Part shown: positions 42,442 through 51,541 of the stretch, piece after piece
Position numbering within the stretch: the stretch's first letter is position 1
Layout: the number at the start of each line of letters is the position of its first letter
Assembly (NCBI GenBank): GCA_021204515.1
Contig: JAJPZH010000144.1
Coordinates: 1-57,895 of the forward strand
Length of the DNA stretch: 57,895 nt
Direction: 5' to 3'
Source: Alistipes sp.
Lineage (GTDB): Bacteria; Bacteroidota; Bacteroidia; Bacteroidales; Rikenellaceae
Translations under genes and position numbers: made by a program
Notes under the pieces: model-generated
Databases searched by the model: none
Seen by the model: only the letters and a program-made list of their open reading frames with translations
What the model was told of the DNA's origin: nothing

Positions 42442-44769
42442 TCAATAGAAGGTTCCCTTCGGCGCGAAGATCGCATAGCCGAAGTTGAACGTCAGGTACA
42501 TGTTCTTCCAGTTATGCAGGTCGTATTTGGTAAGCGCGAGGCTTACCGGGCCGATCGGGGTATGGTAAACCAGCGACGCCTCGGCGATATAGTGCCAGCG
42601 TTTGTCCTCCGCCCTGCCCAGCGCTCCGGGCACATAGTCGCGTTTGGCGCGGAACATCGTATAGAAGCCCGTACGGAAGAAGAAGTTGGGCATCAGGTCG
42701 AAGGTCGGCATCACGCCGCCCGCGACGAAGCGTTTGCCCCGGAAGTCGGGCATGTAGATCATCTGCGCATGCGAAACCGGCGCATAGGCCGGCATCGACA
42801 TCAGCGTCGTGCCGCCCGTGGTGAACTCGGGATGGTTGGTAATCACGCCGTCGATATTGATTCCCAGCGAGAACCACCCCGTGCCGGGCATATCGAAATA
42901 CTTGTCCCACGTGAAACGCGCCCCGACCCACTGGCGGGTCGTCCGCGACAGGAACTTGTCGGTATTGAACGGCTCGTACTTGTCGCGTCCCGTCACGAAG
43001 ATACCCGAAAGCCGGAGGTCGGAACCCTTGCGCGGATAGAGGAACTTGTCGAGGGTGTTGCGGGCCAGCTCGGCTTTGAGCCCGAAGAACGAATAGCGCG
43101 AGTGGTCGGTGTCGTCGGCGAAAAGCACGTCCGAATCGTATCTGTAATTGACAAGTCCGCCGTTGGCGCGGATCAGAAAAACCCCGCGGTGGGCGAGGGG
43201 CATGCCGGCGGCCACAGAGAAGAAGCTCTCGCTGTTCTTGACCTGCTGGGTGTTGTCGATCTTGGTGAGGTTGCCGAAGGCGCCGTGACGGAAGTTGCGC
43301 ACCGCGAAATTATAGGAGTAATCCAGAAACACCGGTTTCCACATATAGAAATCCGTCCGGCCGCCGATCGCTCCCCACGTATAGATCGGCCCCAGATACA
43401 GATCGGCGCCCAGCTGCTGGCCCACACGGCCGATCTTCTGGTAATTGACGCCGATATAAGCTTGGTTGAAGGCCGTGGAGGAGATGTTGCCGCCGATGGT
43501 CAGTTTGAAATTGGGCTTGGTATGGAACTGCGCCGCGAACGAATAGCTGCCCCGGAGGGAGTCGTAGCGAACATGCGGGAAATCCATCGTGAAATCGCCG
43601 CCGGCGAGCACCGCATAGAGGTTGTCGCGCAGCTCTTCGAATCCCATCGGACGCTGGCGTCCGGGCGTGCGGCGGTCCACCTTCACGAAGTCGCGGATGT
43701 AGGATTCCGGAGCGTCGGCCAGCCCCTCCAGTTTATAGTCGCTGAACCACAACGGCGGCCATTTGGCACGGAACTCCTCGCGTCGCTCGGCGTAGCGTTC
43801 GGGCGACCAGCGTTCGGAAACGCGTTCCAGTATCTGCGGCATGGAGGCCATCGCATCGGCATAACCGGCGTCCATGATGGCCACGGCGCTGTCGAAGTCG
43901 AGCATATTGACATCCACGGCGCGGCGCACCGTCACGCTGCGCCCCTTGGGCGGGTCGTAGTCGGTGTCGTGCATCGCCAGCATGAAAGCCTGATCGAGGA
44001 TGCTGCTGTTTTCGCTCGGCGGGGCGTTTCCCGCCGTGCAGATGCTGCCCACGATCAGGTCGGGGCGGAATTCCACGTCGAGAGGCCGCCACGGGAAGTT
44101 ATCGTAGATACCGCCGTCGTAGAGCAGCATCGAATCTTTCTTCATCGGTTTGAAAACCAGTGGAATAGACATCGAAGAGCGCACCGCTTCGCTCAGGTCG
44201 CCATTGCGCATCACCACGGGTTCGCGGGCGTTCATGTCGCTCGAAACGCAGAGGAAAGGCACCATCAGGCGGTCGAAATCGCCCCCCGAAACAGCCGTCG
44301 CCGGCGCGAAAAGCTCCGTCAGCGCCATGTCGATAGGCGTCGAGGAGATCAGGTTCGTCACCCGGAACCGCTTGCCGGTGCCTCCCACGTTCATACGCAC
44401 GCTCAGAAACGCCGGATTGTGCCCGATCTGCCGGTAATAGGGAGTATAGCGGGGATCGATACGTCCCGAAACCCAATCCTTGACCACGCCCGACGCGACG
44501 ATCGCGCGCATCTCGGCGGGAGAATAGCCCGCGGCGTACATCGCGGCGATGATCGAACCCATCGAGGTTCCCGCCACGTAATCGATCGGCACGCCGCTCT
44601 CTTCGAGCGCTTCCAGAACGCCGATATGGTAAAGCCCCTTTGCGCCGCCGCCGCTCATCACGACGCCCACCGTACGGGGCCGCGCAGCCGGAGTCTCCGG
44701 ATTCTGCGCCCCGGCAGCCCCTGCGATGAGCAGCAGCACCGAGATAAATGAGAGGGTTTTACGCAACAT
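42442..44769 (-). CDS. Patatin-like phospholipase with outer-membrane barrel (type Vd-like)
   Basis: 775 aa. Signal peptide MLRKTLSFISVLLLIAGAAGAQ, then a patatin domain: VVMSGGGAKGLYHIGVLEAL (oxyanion glycines), nucleophile Ser in GTSMGS, catalytic Asp in YDGG. The second half consists of alternating amphipathic strands (for example GSYSFAAQFHTKPNFKLTIGGN) with a POTRA-like link and a final strand MYLTFNFGYAIF, consistent with a 16-stranded Omp85/BamA-type barrel. This domain order matches PlpD, a type Vd autotransporter with surface or secreted phospholipase A1 activity, but Bacteroidetes homologues may face the periplasm. Divergent from pheS. Confidence 0.9.
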   Translation of the reverse strand: MLRKTLSFISVLLLIAGAAGAQNPETPAARPRTVGVVMSGGGAKGLYHIGVLEALEESGVPIDYVAGTSMGSIIAAMYAAGYSPAEMRAIVASGVVKDWVSGRIDPRYTPYYRQIGHNPAFLSVRMNVGGTGKRFRVTNLISSTPIDMALTELFAPATAVSGGDFDRLMVPFLCVSSDMNAREPVVMRNGDLSEAVRSSMSIPLVFKPMKKDSMLLYDGGIYDNFPWRPLDVEFRPDLIVGSICTAGNAPPSENSSILDQAFMLAMHDTDYDPPKGRSVTVRRAVDVNMLDFDSAVAIMDAGYADAMASMPQILERVSERWSPERYAERREEFRAKWPPLWFSDYKLEGLADAPESYIRDFVKVDRRTPGRQRPMGFEELRDNLYAVLAGGDFTMDFPHVRYDSLRGSYSFAAQFHTKPNFKLTIGGNISSTAFNQAYIGVNYQKIGRVGQQLGADLYLGPIYTWGAIGGRTDFYMWKPVFLDYSYNFAVRNFRHGAFGNLTKIDNTQQVKNSESFFSVAAGMPLAHRGVFLIRANGGLVNYRYDSDVLFADDTDHSRYSFFGLKAELARNTLDKFLYPRKGSDLRLSGIFVTGRDKYEPFNTDKFLSRTTRQWVGARFTWDKYFDMPGTGWFSLGINIDGVITNHPEFTTGGTTLMSMPAYAPVSHAQMIYMPDFRGKRFVAGGVMPTFDLMPNFFFRTGFYTMFRAKRDYVPGALGRAEDKRWHYIAEASLVYHTPIGPVSLALTKYDLHNWKNMYLTFNFGYAIFAPKGTFY

Positions 44770-44784
44770 ATCTCAATTTTTTTA

Positions 44785-44792
44785 TAACTTTG
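44785..44792 (+). promoter_or_regulatory. pheS -7 promoter box
   Basis: TAACTTTG matches TAnnTTTG, 49 bp before the pheS ATG; no clear -33 TTG. No phenylalanine leader peptide is seen in the short leader. Confidence 0.6.
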
Positions 44793-44841
44793 CACGTTAT
44801 ACAACCGGTAAAAGTAGGGAAAAAGCGTAAACAATCAAAAT

Positions 44842-45867
44842 ATGACCGACAAAATCAATGAACTCCTCCGACGTGTCGAAGAGTTCAAGCCCAAGGCAGC
44901 GGCCGAGATCGAGGAATTCCGCATCAAAATCCTCGGCAAGAAAGGCGAACTGAACGCCCTGATGGAAGATTTCAAAACGGTGGCTCCGGAACTCAAACGC
45001 GAGCTCGGCCAGCAGCTCAACAAACTCAAAACCACGGCGCTCGACCGCATCAACAGCCTGCGGGAACAGCTGCAGGACGCTGCGGCCGGCGACGGCGCCG
45101 CGACCGAAGACATGACCCGCCCCGGTTCGGCCGAACAGCTGGGATCGCGCCACCCGATTTCGCTGGTCAAGAACCAGATCGTCGAGGTCTTCTCGCGGCT
45201 GGGTTACACCGTCGCCGACGGTCCCGAGATCGAGGACGACTGGCACGTGTTCTCGGCGCTCAACTTCCCGCCCGAACACCCCGCACGCGACATGCAGGAC
45301 ACGTTCTTCATCGAGAAGAACCCCGACATCCTGCTGCGCACGCACACCTCGTCGATTCAGGTCCGCACCATGGAGCATCAGAAACCGCCCATCCGCGTCA
45401 TCTGTCCGGGCCGCGTATTCCGCAACGAAGCCATCTCCTACCGCGCGCACTGCATCTTCCATCAGATCGAAGGACTCTACATCGACGAAGGAGTCTCGTT
45501 CGCCGACATGAAGCAGTCGCTGCTCTACTTCGCCAAGGAGGTCTTCGGCGAACAGACCGTTATCCGCATGCGTCCCTCGTATTTCCCCTTCACCGAACCT
45601 TCGGCCGAGGTGGACGTCTCGTGCAACCTCTGCGGCGGCAAGGGCTGCCCGGTCTGCAAGGGCACGGGCTGGCTCGAAATCATGGGCTGCGGCATGGTCG
45701 ATCCCAACGTCCTGAAAGCAAACGACATAGACCCCGAAAAATATTCGGGATTCGCCTTCGGCATGGGTATTGAGCGTATCGCAATGCTCAAATACGGCGT
45801 GAAGGACCTGCGTCTCTATTTCGAAAACGACGTACGGTTCCTCCACCAGTTCGACACGGCACTCTAA
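44842..45867 (+). CDS. pheS: Phenylalanyl-tRNA synthetase, alpha subunit
   Basis: Catalytic subunit that charges tRNA-Phe. N-terminal coiled-coil arm (1-90), then class II core: motif 1 RHPISLVKNQIVEVFSRLGY, motif 2 FRNEAISYRAHCIFHQIEGLYID, and motif 3 GFAFGMGIERIAMLKYGVKDLR. A zinc-type CNLCGGKGCPVCKGTGW loop is present near residue 270. 341 aa. pheT is not adjacent; instead a TPR gene follows 11 bp later, so the subunits are encoded apart. Confidence 0.96.
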   Translation: MTDKINELLRRVEEFKPKAAAEIEEFRIKILGKKGELNALMEDFKTVAPELKRELGQQLNKLKTTALDRINSLREQLQDAAAGDGAATEDMTRPGSAEQLGSRHPISLVKNQIVEVFSRLGYTVADGPEIEDDWHVFSALNFPPEHPARDMQDTFFIEKNPDILLRTHTSSIQVRTMEHQKPPIRVICPGRVFRNEAISYRAHCIFHQIEGLYIDEGVSFADMKQSLLYFAKEVFGEQTVIRMRPSYFPFTEPSAEVDVSCNLCGGKGCPVCKGTGWLEIMGCGMVDPNVLKANDIDPEKYSGFAFGMGIERIAMLKYGVKDLRLYFENDVRFLHQFDTAL

Positions 45868-45878
45868 AACCCCGATCC

Positions 45879-47663
45879 ATGAAGCGTCTGACAGCGATAA
45901 CGGCATTCTGCGTACTCCTCTGCACGGCTTTCGCCGCGGGGAAGGGTCCCGCCACGACCGTACCCGACGGCTACCCCGATTCGCTGCGCAGCGTCTGGCT
46001 CTATACCGAGGGTATCAAACAGAATACCATTTTTCACGATTCGGTCCGGGCGCGGGAATTTCTCACCGAAGCGATCCGCATCGACTCGGCCTATGCGCCG
46101 GCCTATTACGAGATGGCGACCAACGGCATGTACTCCTCGCCCGACGAGGCGGTGGAGCTGGCCCGCCGCGCCTACCGGCTCGACACGACGAACAAATGGT
46201 ATCACCAGTTCCTCGGACAGGCCCTGATCTTCGCCCAGCGTTACTCCGAAGCGCTCGGCGTTTACAAGCGTCTGCGCGCCGAAGACCCGCAGAACCCCGA
46301 CAATTACCGGCTTCTGGCGGCGCTCTACGAACAGGTCCAGCAGCCTTATTCGGCCATCGCCACGCTCGACTCGGCGGAACTCCGCTTCGGACGTATCCCG
46401 ATGCTGAGCACGATGAAACGCCAGCTGCTGGTCTCCACACGCCAGATGGACAAAGCCGTAGATGAGGCTAAGGCCATGGTGGAAGCCGTTCCCTACGAAG
46501 CGCAGCACCACGTGGTGCTGGCCGATCTCTATGCGATTCTGAACAAGGATTCGCTGGCCATGGCGGAGTACGACCGCGCCATGCGGATCGACTCGACCGA
46601 CGTCGCGACGCTGATGTCGCTGGCCGACTACTACAACGGACGCCGCGACTACCGGTCTCTGCTCAACGTCACCCAACGGCTTTTCGATTCGGATCAGATG
46701 CCGCTCGACACCAAGATCAAACGCTTCGAGCAGCTCACCTCCGACATGCGGTTCTACCGCGAATATTACATCCAGCTCAACGCACTTGCCTCGACGCTGG
46801 CCGTGCGCTATCCGCAGGACCGGCGGGTGGTGGAGCTGTACGCCAAGCACCTGATCGCCTCGGGCGAACTGGAACAGGCGCTGGCGCTCTACAAACTCCA
46901 CCTCGACGACCGGCCGGTCGTCGAAAGCTACTACCGTTCGGTAATCGACATCGAGAGCTATCTCCAGCATCCCGACTCGGCGGCCCTCTACATCAACCGG
47001 GCGCTGGAACTCTTCCCCGGAGAGATCGACTTCCAGCTCTCGAAAGGACACGTGCTGAACTACACCAAAGAGTACGACAAAGCGATAAAAGCCTATCAGC
47101 AGTCGCTCCGTTATGCACGCACCGATTCGCTGCGCGGTGCGATCTGGGGACTGATCGGCGACACATGGCACCAGAAAGCCACGGCAGGGGAGTCCGACAA
47201 CGACGAGGATTTCATGCTCATCAGCCGCAAAGGTTCGTTCCGTTCGGCCATGAAGCACTGCTACAAGGCCTATGACAAAAGCCTGCGTTACGATCCCGAC
47301 AACGCCATGGTGCTGAACAATTACGCCTATTTCCTTTCGCTCGAGGAGCGCGATCTGGAAAAGGCGCTCGCCATGGCCAGCCGCGCCACGGCCCTCACGG
47401 ACAACAACCCCACTTATCTCGATACCCACGCTTGGGTGCTCTTCAAGCTGGGACGTGTGGACGAAGCCCGGAAAATCATGCAGCAGGCCGTCGCCCTCGA
47501 CGCGCAGGAAAGCGCCGCGCTGCTGGTTCACTACGGCGACATACTGAAAGCGCTGGGCGAGAATTTCATGGCCGAGATATACTGGCGCAAAGCCCTCGAA
47601 AAGGGCTACGACGCCGAGCGGATCGAGCGCCGGATAACGGAAAGCAAAGCGAAAAAAGAGTAA
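45879..47663 (+). CDS. Secreted TPR-repeat protein
   Basis: 594 aa with a signal peptide (MKRLTAITAFCVLLCTAFAAG) and tetratricopeptide repeats throughout, for example AREFLTEAIRIDSAYAPAYYEMA, AYRLDTTNKWYHQFLGQALIFAQRYSEALGVYKRL, LYINRALELFPGEIDFQLSKGHVLNYTKEYDKAIKAY and KSLRYDPDNAMVLNNYAYFLSL. Such repeats bind partner proteins; no enzymatic domain is seen. It lies between pheS and an EnvC-like gene (13 bp spacer), an arrangement that suggests an envelope or peptidoglycan role. Confidence 0.85.
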   Translation: MKRLTAITAFCVLLCTAFAAGKGPATTVPDGYPDSLRSVWLYTEGIKQNTIFHDSVRAREFLTEAIRIDSAYAPAYYEMATNGMYSSPDEAVELARRAYRLDTTNKWYHQFLGQALIFAQRYSEALGVYKRLRAEDPQNPDNYRLLAALYEQVQQPYSAIATLDSAELRFGRIPMLSTMKRQLLVSTRQMDKAVDEAKAMVEAVPYEAQHHVVLADLYAILNKDSLAMAEYDRAMRIDSTDVATLMSLADYYNGRRDYRSLLNVTQRLFDSDQMPLDTKIKRFEQLTSDMRFYREYYIQLNALASTLAVRYPQDRRVVELYAKHLIASGELEQALALYKLHLDDRPVVESYYRSVIDIESYLQHPDSAALYINRALELFPGEIDFQLSKGHVLNYTKEYDKAIKAYQQSLRYARTDSLRGAIWGLIGDTWHQKATAGESDNDEDFMLISRKGSFRSAMKHCYKAYDKSLRYDPDNAMVLNNYAYFLSLEERDLEKALAMASRATALTDNNPTYLDTHAWVLFKLGRVDEARKIMQQAVALDAQESAALLVHYGDILKALGENFMAEIYWRKALEKGYDAERIERRITESKAKKE

Positions 47664-47676
47664 CCCTGCAAATGCG

Positions 47677-48804
47677 ATGAAGCCGACGAAAAGCTGCATA
47701 CTGACCCTTCTCCTGCTGTTCGCCACCCTTGCGGCCTCCGCTCAGGCCGACCGCAAGATCGAGCAGCAGAAGCGGGTTATCGCGGCGCTGGAGCAGAAAA
47801 TAGCCGCCGAAGAGCGGGAGATTTCGAAGCTCAAGGAGGGACGCGCCGCCACCGAGGAGCGCGTACGGCGTCTGGCGCGCCAGATCGACTCGCGGAACCA
47901 GCTGCTCGAAGAGACCGAAAAGCAGGCCCGCCTGCTGCGCGAAGAGATCGACCGCACGGACAGCGTCGCCGGAGACCTCGGCAGATCGCTGGACCGCAAC
48001 CGGACCCAATATGCCGAAATGGTGCGCGAAGCCTATCGCAACTACAGGCACAACAACTATCTGACTTATATTTTCTCGTCGCGCGACTTCGCCGACATAG
48101 CCCGCAAAATCACCAACCTGCGGGAAGTGGCGTCGATGCGCGAACGCAAACTGCAGGACATCGCGTCGCTCTCGAAGCAGGTCGCCGAGGAGAAGGAGCT
48201 ACTCGACCGCCGCAAACGGTCGCTCGACTCGGTAACGCTCAAACTGACGGCCCAGAAACAGAAGCTCGAACGCGACGCCCGCAACGCCCGCACCAGCATC
48301 CGCCAGCTCTCCCAAAAGGAAAAGACGGCCCTCCAGCGCAAAATATCGCAGGAGCAGCAGCTCGACGTGGCCATCAGCGAACTGCGCAAGCTCACCAAGG
48401 GCAACAAGGAGGGCGATTCGTTCTCGACCAAGACCACGGGTCTGCGGCTTCCCGTCACGGCGGGCCGCGTGAAGCGCTACAAGGAAAACATGGCCGAAAT
48501 CACGGGTCCCAAAGGAGCGCACGTCATTTCGATCTACGACGGCAAGGTCGTGGAGGTCAAGCGCAACCGCATTACCAACAAATACGACGTTTACGTGGCT
48601 CACGGCGAATATATAACCTCCTATGCCAACTTGGGGTCGATCTGCGTCGAGAAGGGCCAGAAAGTGGCCAGAAACGCACAGTTGGGCACCATCGGTTCGG
48701 CGGTGAACATCATGACCATGGAAACGGAGTACAAACTCGTCTTCGGCATCTATCCGCCGAATCCGGGCGAGAAGCTCCGCGCCGAGAACTGTTTCAAGAA
48801 ATAG
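47677..48804 (+). CDS. EnvC-like coiled-coil protein with degenerate LytM (M23) domain
   Basis: 375 aa: signal peptide (1-23), long coiled coil (about 24-240; KIEQQKRVIAALEQKIAAEEREISKLKEG), and a C-terminal M23/LytM domain (about 255-375; PKGAHVISIYDGKVVEVKRN...YDVYVAHGEYITSYANLGSICVEKGQKV). The first zinc motif HxxxD is absent (KENMAEITGPKG), and the HxH motif is reduced to SYANL, so it is probably not a peptidase but, like EnvC of E. coli, an activator of N-acetylmuramoyl-L-alanine amidases in cell division. Followed by 172 bp with a GC-rich hairpin but no gene. Confidence 0.88.
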   Translation: MKPTKSCILTLLLLFATLAASAQADRKIEQQKRVIAALEQKIAAEEREISKLKEGRAATEERVRRLARQIDSRNQLLEETEKQARLLREEIDRTDSVAGDLGRSLDRNRTQYAEMVREAYRNYRHNNYLTYIFSSRDFADIARKITNLREVASMRERKLQDIASLSKQVAEEKELLDRRKRSLDSVTLKLTAQKQKLERDARNARTSIRQLSQKEKTALQRKISQEQQLDVAISELRKLTKGNKEGDSFSTKTTGLRLPVTAGRVKRYKENMAEITGPKGAHVISIYDGKVVEVKRNRITNKYDVYVAHGEYITSYANLGSICVEKGQKVARNAQLGTIGSAVNIMTMETEYKLVFGIYPPNPGEKLRAENCFKK

Positions 48805-48976
48805 AATGAGGACGACATACGACCGGGCGGCTTCCCGAGTCCCGCAGAGCGCATCCGCAGGCGGGTTCCCGACCCCGGCAACGGCCGGGTCTTCGCCCCG
48901 AACCGAAAAATCGGCATCATACCCGACGGCGGAACAGCCCGGACGAATCGCATAAAACCTGAAAAACACCGGAAAA

Positions 48977-49408
48977 ATGGCTGTCAGATATTACACGGAA
49001 GATTGCAACTACCGACTGCCCCAGAAGAGGCTGACCACAGCTTGGCTGCGCGAAGTCGCGCAGGCGGAAGGATATGAGCTGGGCGAGGTGAGTTACATCT
49101 TCTGTTCGGCGCAGCGGCTGCTGGAGATGAACCGCCGGTACTTGGGCCACGACTATTTCACCGACGTCATCACGTTCGACTACAGCGACCGCAAAGGCGC
49201 CCGCATGATTTCGGGCGACATCTTCATCGACGTCGAAACCGTGGCCGACAACGCCCGGCAGTACGGATTCCCGATGCTTCAGGAGATGCGCAGGGTAGTG
49301 GTCCACGGCGCACTGCACCTCTGCGGTCAGGGCGACAAAACCCCCCGCACCAACGCGCAGATGCACCGCAAAGAGGACAAATACCTGAAGTTCTGGGAGG
49401 AGCAATAA
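48977..49408 (+). CDS. ybeY: Endoribonuclease YbeY
   Basis: Single-strand-specific metal-dependent RNase for 16S rRNA 3' maturation and ribosome quality control. Core YFTDVITFDYSDRKGARMISGDIFI and the metal motif VVHGALHLCGQGDK. In the usual HGxLHLxGxDH motif the third ligand is His; here the aligned position is Asp. 143 aa. Between the EnvC-like gene and mnmG. Confidence 0.93.
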   Translation: MAVRYYTEDCNYRLPQKRLTTAWLREVAQAEGYELGEVSYIFCSAQRLLEMNRRYLGHDYFTDVITFDYSDRKGARMISGDIFIDVETVADNARQYGFPMLQEMRRVVVHGALHLCGQGDKTPRTNAQMHRKEDKYLKFWEEQ

Positions 49409-49496
49409 CAGCCTTCTTTTGCGTGCGATTCCGGCAGGACCGGGCCGAAAAAAACGCCCCCTGCCGGAGAATCAACCAAGAATTGAGAACAGAGCA

Positions 49497-51380
49497 ATGA
49501 TTTTAGAATACGATATTATCGTCATCGGCGGCGGACACGCCGGATGCGAAGCGGCCTCGGCCGCCGCGCGTCTCGGCTCGCGTACGCTGCTGCTTACGAT
49601 GGATATGACCAAAATGGCCTCGATGTCCTGCAACCCGGCCGTCGGCGGAGTTGCCAAAGGGCAGATTGTCAGAGAGATAGATGCTTTAGGCGGACAAATG
49701 GGCCGCATCACGGACCTTACGACCATCCAGTTCCGGATGCTCAACCGTTCGAAGGGTGCCGCCATGTGGAGTCCGCGCGCCCAGTGCGACAAATCGCGCT
49801 TTTCGGCCCAGTGGCGGCACACGCTCGAAAACACGACAAACCTCTATATCTGGCAGGATGCGGCGACGGAACTCCTCTTCGACTCCTCCGCAGCCAAACC
49901 CCGCATAAGGGGCGTAAGAACCCAAATGGGCATCGAATTCGCCTGCCGCGCCGTCGTGCTCACTTCGGGGACGTTTCTCGGAGGGCTGATGCACTGCGGC
50001 ACTTCGCACGCCGAAGGAGGCAGGGCGGGGGATGCGGCCTCGCACGGAATCACGGAATCCCTGTGCGCCGTCGGATTCGAAACGGGACGCATGAAAACAG
50101 GCACTCCCGCGCGTCTCGACGCACGCACGATCGACTTCGAAGCGCTCGAACCGCAATACGGCGACGAAAGTCCTGCCAAGTTTTCTTTTTCACCTGATAC
50201 ACAATCGGTTAAACAACAACTACCTTGTTTTCTGGTCTACACTTCGGCCGAAGTACACGACCTGCTGCGCACCGGCTTCGACCGTTCGCCCCTGTTCAAC
50301 GGAACGATTAAGGGGATAGGTCCCCGCTACTGTCCGAGCATCGAAGACAAACTCCGGACCTTTGCAGACAAGGAGCAGCATCAGCTCTTTCTGGAACCAG
50401 AAGGCGAATCGACCAACGAATACTATCTCAACGGATTTTCGTCGTCGCTGCCTTGGGACATTCAGTGGAAAGCACTGCACAAAATCCGGGGATTCGAAGA
50501 TTTGCATATATTCCGGCCCGGTTACGCCATCGAATACGACTATTTTCCGCCTACGCAGCTGCACCATTCGCTCGAAACGAAACTCGTTTCCGGCTTGTAT
50601 TTCGCAGGTCAGGTAAACGGAACGACCGGATACGAAGAAGCCGCGGCACAGGGACTCATGGCCGGAATCAACGCCCATCGGGCACTGAAAGGAGAAAATG
50701 CCGTGGTATTGCAGCGCGACGAAGCCTACATCGGAGTCCTGATCGACGACCTCGTTACCAAAGGAGTGGACGAACCTTACCGCATGTTTACCTCGCGTGC
50801 CGAATACCGCATTCTGCTCCGGCAGGACAATGCGGATCTCAGACTGACTCCGATCGGGTACAAAATAGGTCTGATTTCACAAAAAAGATATGATCATTTC
50901 ACCGAAAAAAAAGCGTCCGTAGAATCGCTTATTTCCTTCGCGCGCCGACAGAGCATCAAAGCAGCCGAAATTAACGACTATTTAAAATCGATAAATTCGG
51001 AGCCTTTAACACAGGGAAGAAAGCTTTACGATATACTGATGCGCAACAATGTTACGTTCGAGTCGCTCTCGGAAGCAGTACCCAAACTCAGAAAATTCAT
51101 CGCGGAAAACAACATTTCGGCCGAAGCAATCGAAGAAGCCGAAATTCAAATCAAGTACAAAGGTTATATAGAACGCGAAAAATTCATCGCGGAAAAATTA
51201 CACCGACTCGAAAACATTCGGATTCCCGAAGAGTTCGATTTCCATTCGATGAATTCGCTGACAATAGAAGCCCGTCAAAAACTGACCCGAATACGACCGA
51301 CAACGATAGGGCAGGCGTCCCGAATTCCGGGGGTTTCGCCGGCCGACGTCAATGTACTATTGGTAAAATTCGGCCGATAA
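49497..51380 (+). CDS. mnmG: tRNA uridine-5-carboxymethylaminomethyl modification enzyme MnmG
   Basis: FAD protein that, with MnmE, modifies the wobble uridine of several tRNAs (formerly GidA). FAD-binding GGGHAGCEAASAAARLG at the N terminus, MSCNPAVGGVAKGQIVREIDALGG and MLNRSKGAAMWSPRAQ are signature blocks; GQVNGTTGYEEAAAQGLMAGINA and the C-terminal SRAEYRILLRQDNADLRLT complete the match. 627 aa. ATG 49497 chosen because it gives the standard N terminus; the frame is open earlier. From about 50160 to its end the gene is clearly more AT-rich than its 5' part and the other genes of the window. Two parS-like sites follow its stop. Confidence 0.96.
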   Translation: MILEYDIIVIGGGHAGCEAASAAARLGSRTLLLTMDMTKMASMSCNPAVGGVAKGQIVREIDALGGQMGRITDLTTIQFRMLNRSKGAAMWSPRAQCDKSRFSAQWRHTLENTTNLYIWQDAATELLFDSSAAKPRIRGVRTQMGIEFACRAVVLTSGTFLGGLMHCGTSHAEGGRAGDAASHGITESLCAVGFETGRMKTGTPARLDARTIDFEALEPQYGDESPAKFSFSPDTQSVKQQLPCFLVYTSAEVHDLLRTGFDRSPLFNGTIKGIGPRYCPSIEDKLRTFADKEQHQLFLEPEGESTNEYYLNGFSSSLPWDIQWKALHKIRGFEDLHIFRPGYAIEYDYFPPTQLHHSLETKLVSGLYFAGQVNGTTGYEEAAAQGLMAGINAHRALKGENAVVLQRDEAYIGVLIDDLVTKGVDEPYRMFTSRAEYRILLRQDNADLRLTPIGYKIGLISQKRYDHFTEKKASVESLISFARRQSIKAAEINDYLKSINSEPLTQGRKLYDILMRNNVTFESLSEAVPKLRKFIAENNISAEAIEEAEIQIKYKGYIEREKFIAEKLHRLENIRIPEEFDFHSMNSLTIEARQKLTRIRPTTIGQASRIPGVSPADVNVLLVKFGR

Positions 51381-51412
51381 ATCACAAAGTATTATCAACA
51401 AACGAACCCCAA

Positions 51413-51428
51413 CGTTCCACGTGGAACA
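51413..51428. promoter_or_regulatory. parS-like site 1
   Basis: CGTTCCACGTGGAACA: perfect 14-bp palindrome GTTCCACGTGGAAC, one base from the canonical ParB site TGTTCCACGTGGAACA. Intergenic, 33 bp after the mnmG stop. Confidence 0.85.
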
Positions 51429-51476
51429 AAACAGTGCGTCATATATTTTTATACAAACACAAACCTCAACGCATAA

Positions 51477-51490
51477 GTTCCACGTGGAAC
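51477..51490. promoter_or_regulatory. parS-like site 2
   Basis: Perfect palindrome GTTCCACGTGGAAC, 63 bp from site 1, in the mnmG/ilvE convergent spacer just before the terminator hairpin. Confidence 0.85.
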
Positions 51491-51494
51491 AAAA

Positions 51495-51524
51495 TTAAAG
51501 GCCACTCTATCGAGCGGCCTTTAA
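51495..51524. terminator. Bidirectional terminator between mnmG and ilvE
   Basis: TTAAAGGCC...GGCCTTTAA with inner CTC/GAG pairs and a 4-nt loop; followed by TTT-rich sequence on both strands (ATTTAAC on plus, TTTTG on minus). Confidence 0.85.
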
Positions 51525-51541
51525 TTTAACACAAGCAAACA

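Noticed and set aside
42906..42921. TGTCCCACGTGAAACG inside the patatin gene as a fourth parS
   Set aside because: It has several mismatches to the palindrome and lies 8.5 kb from the cluster; probably chance in coding sequence.
51392..51400. TTATCAACA as evidence for oriC at mnmG
   Set aside because: A single DnaA-box-like 9-mer in AT-rich DNA is expected by chance; an origin needs several boxes and an unwinding element, which I do not see.
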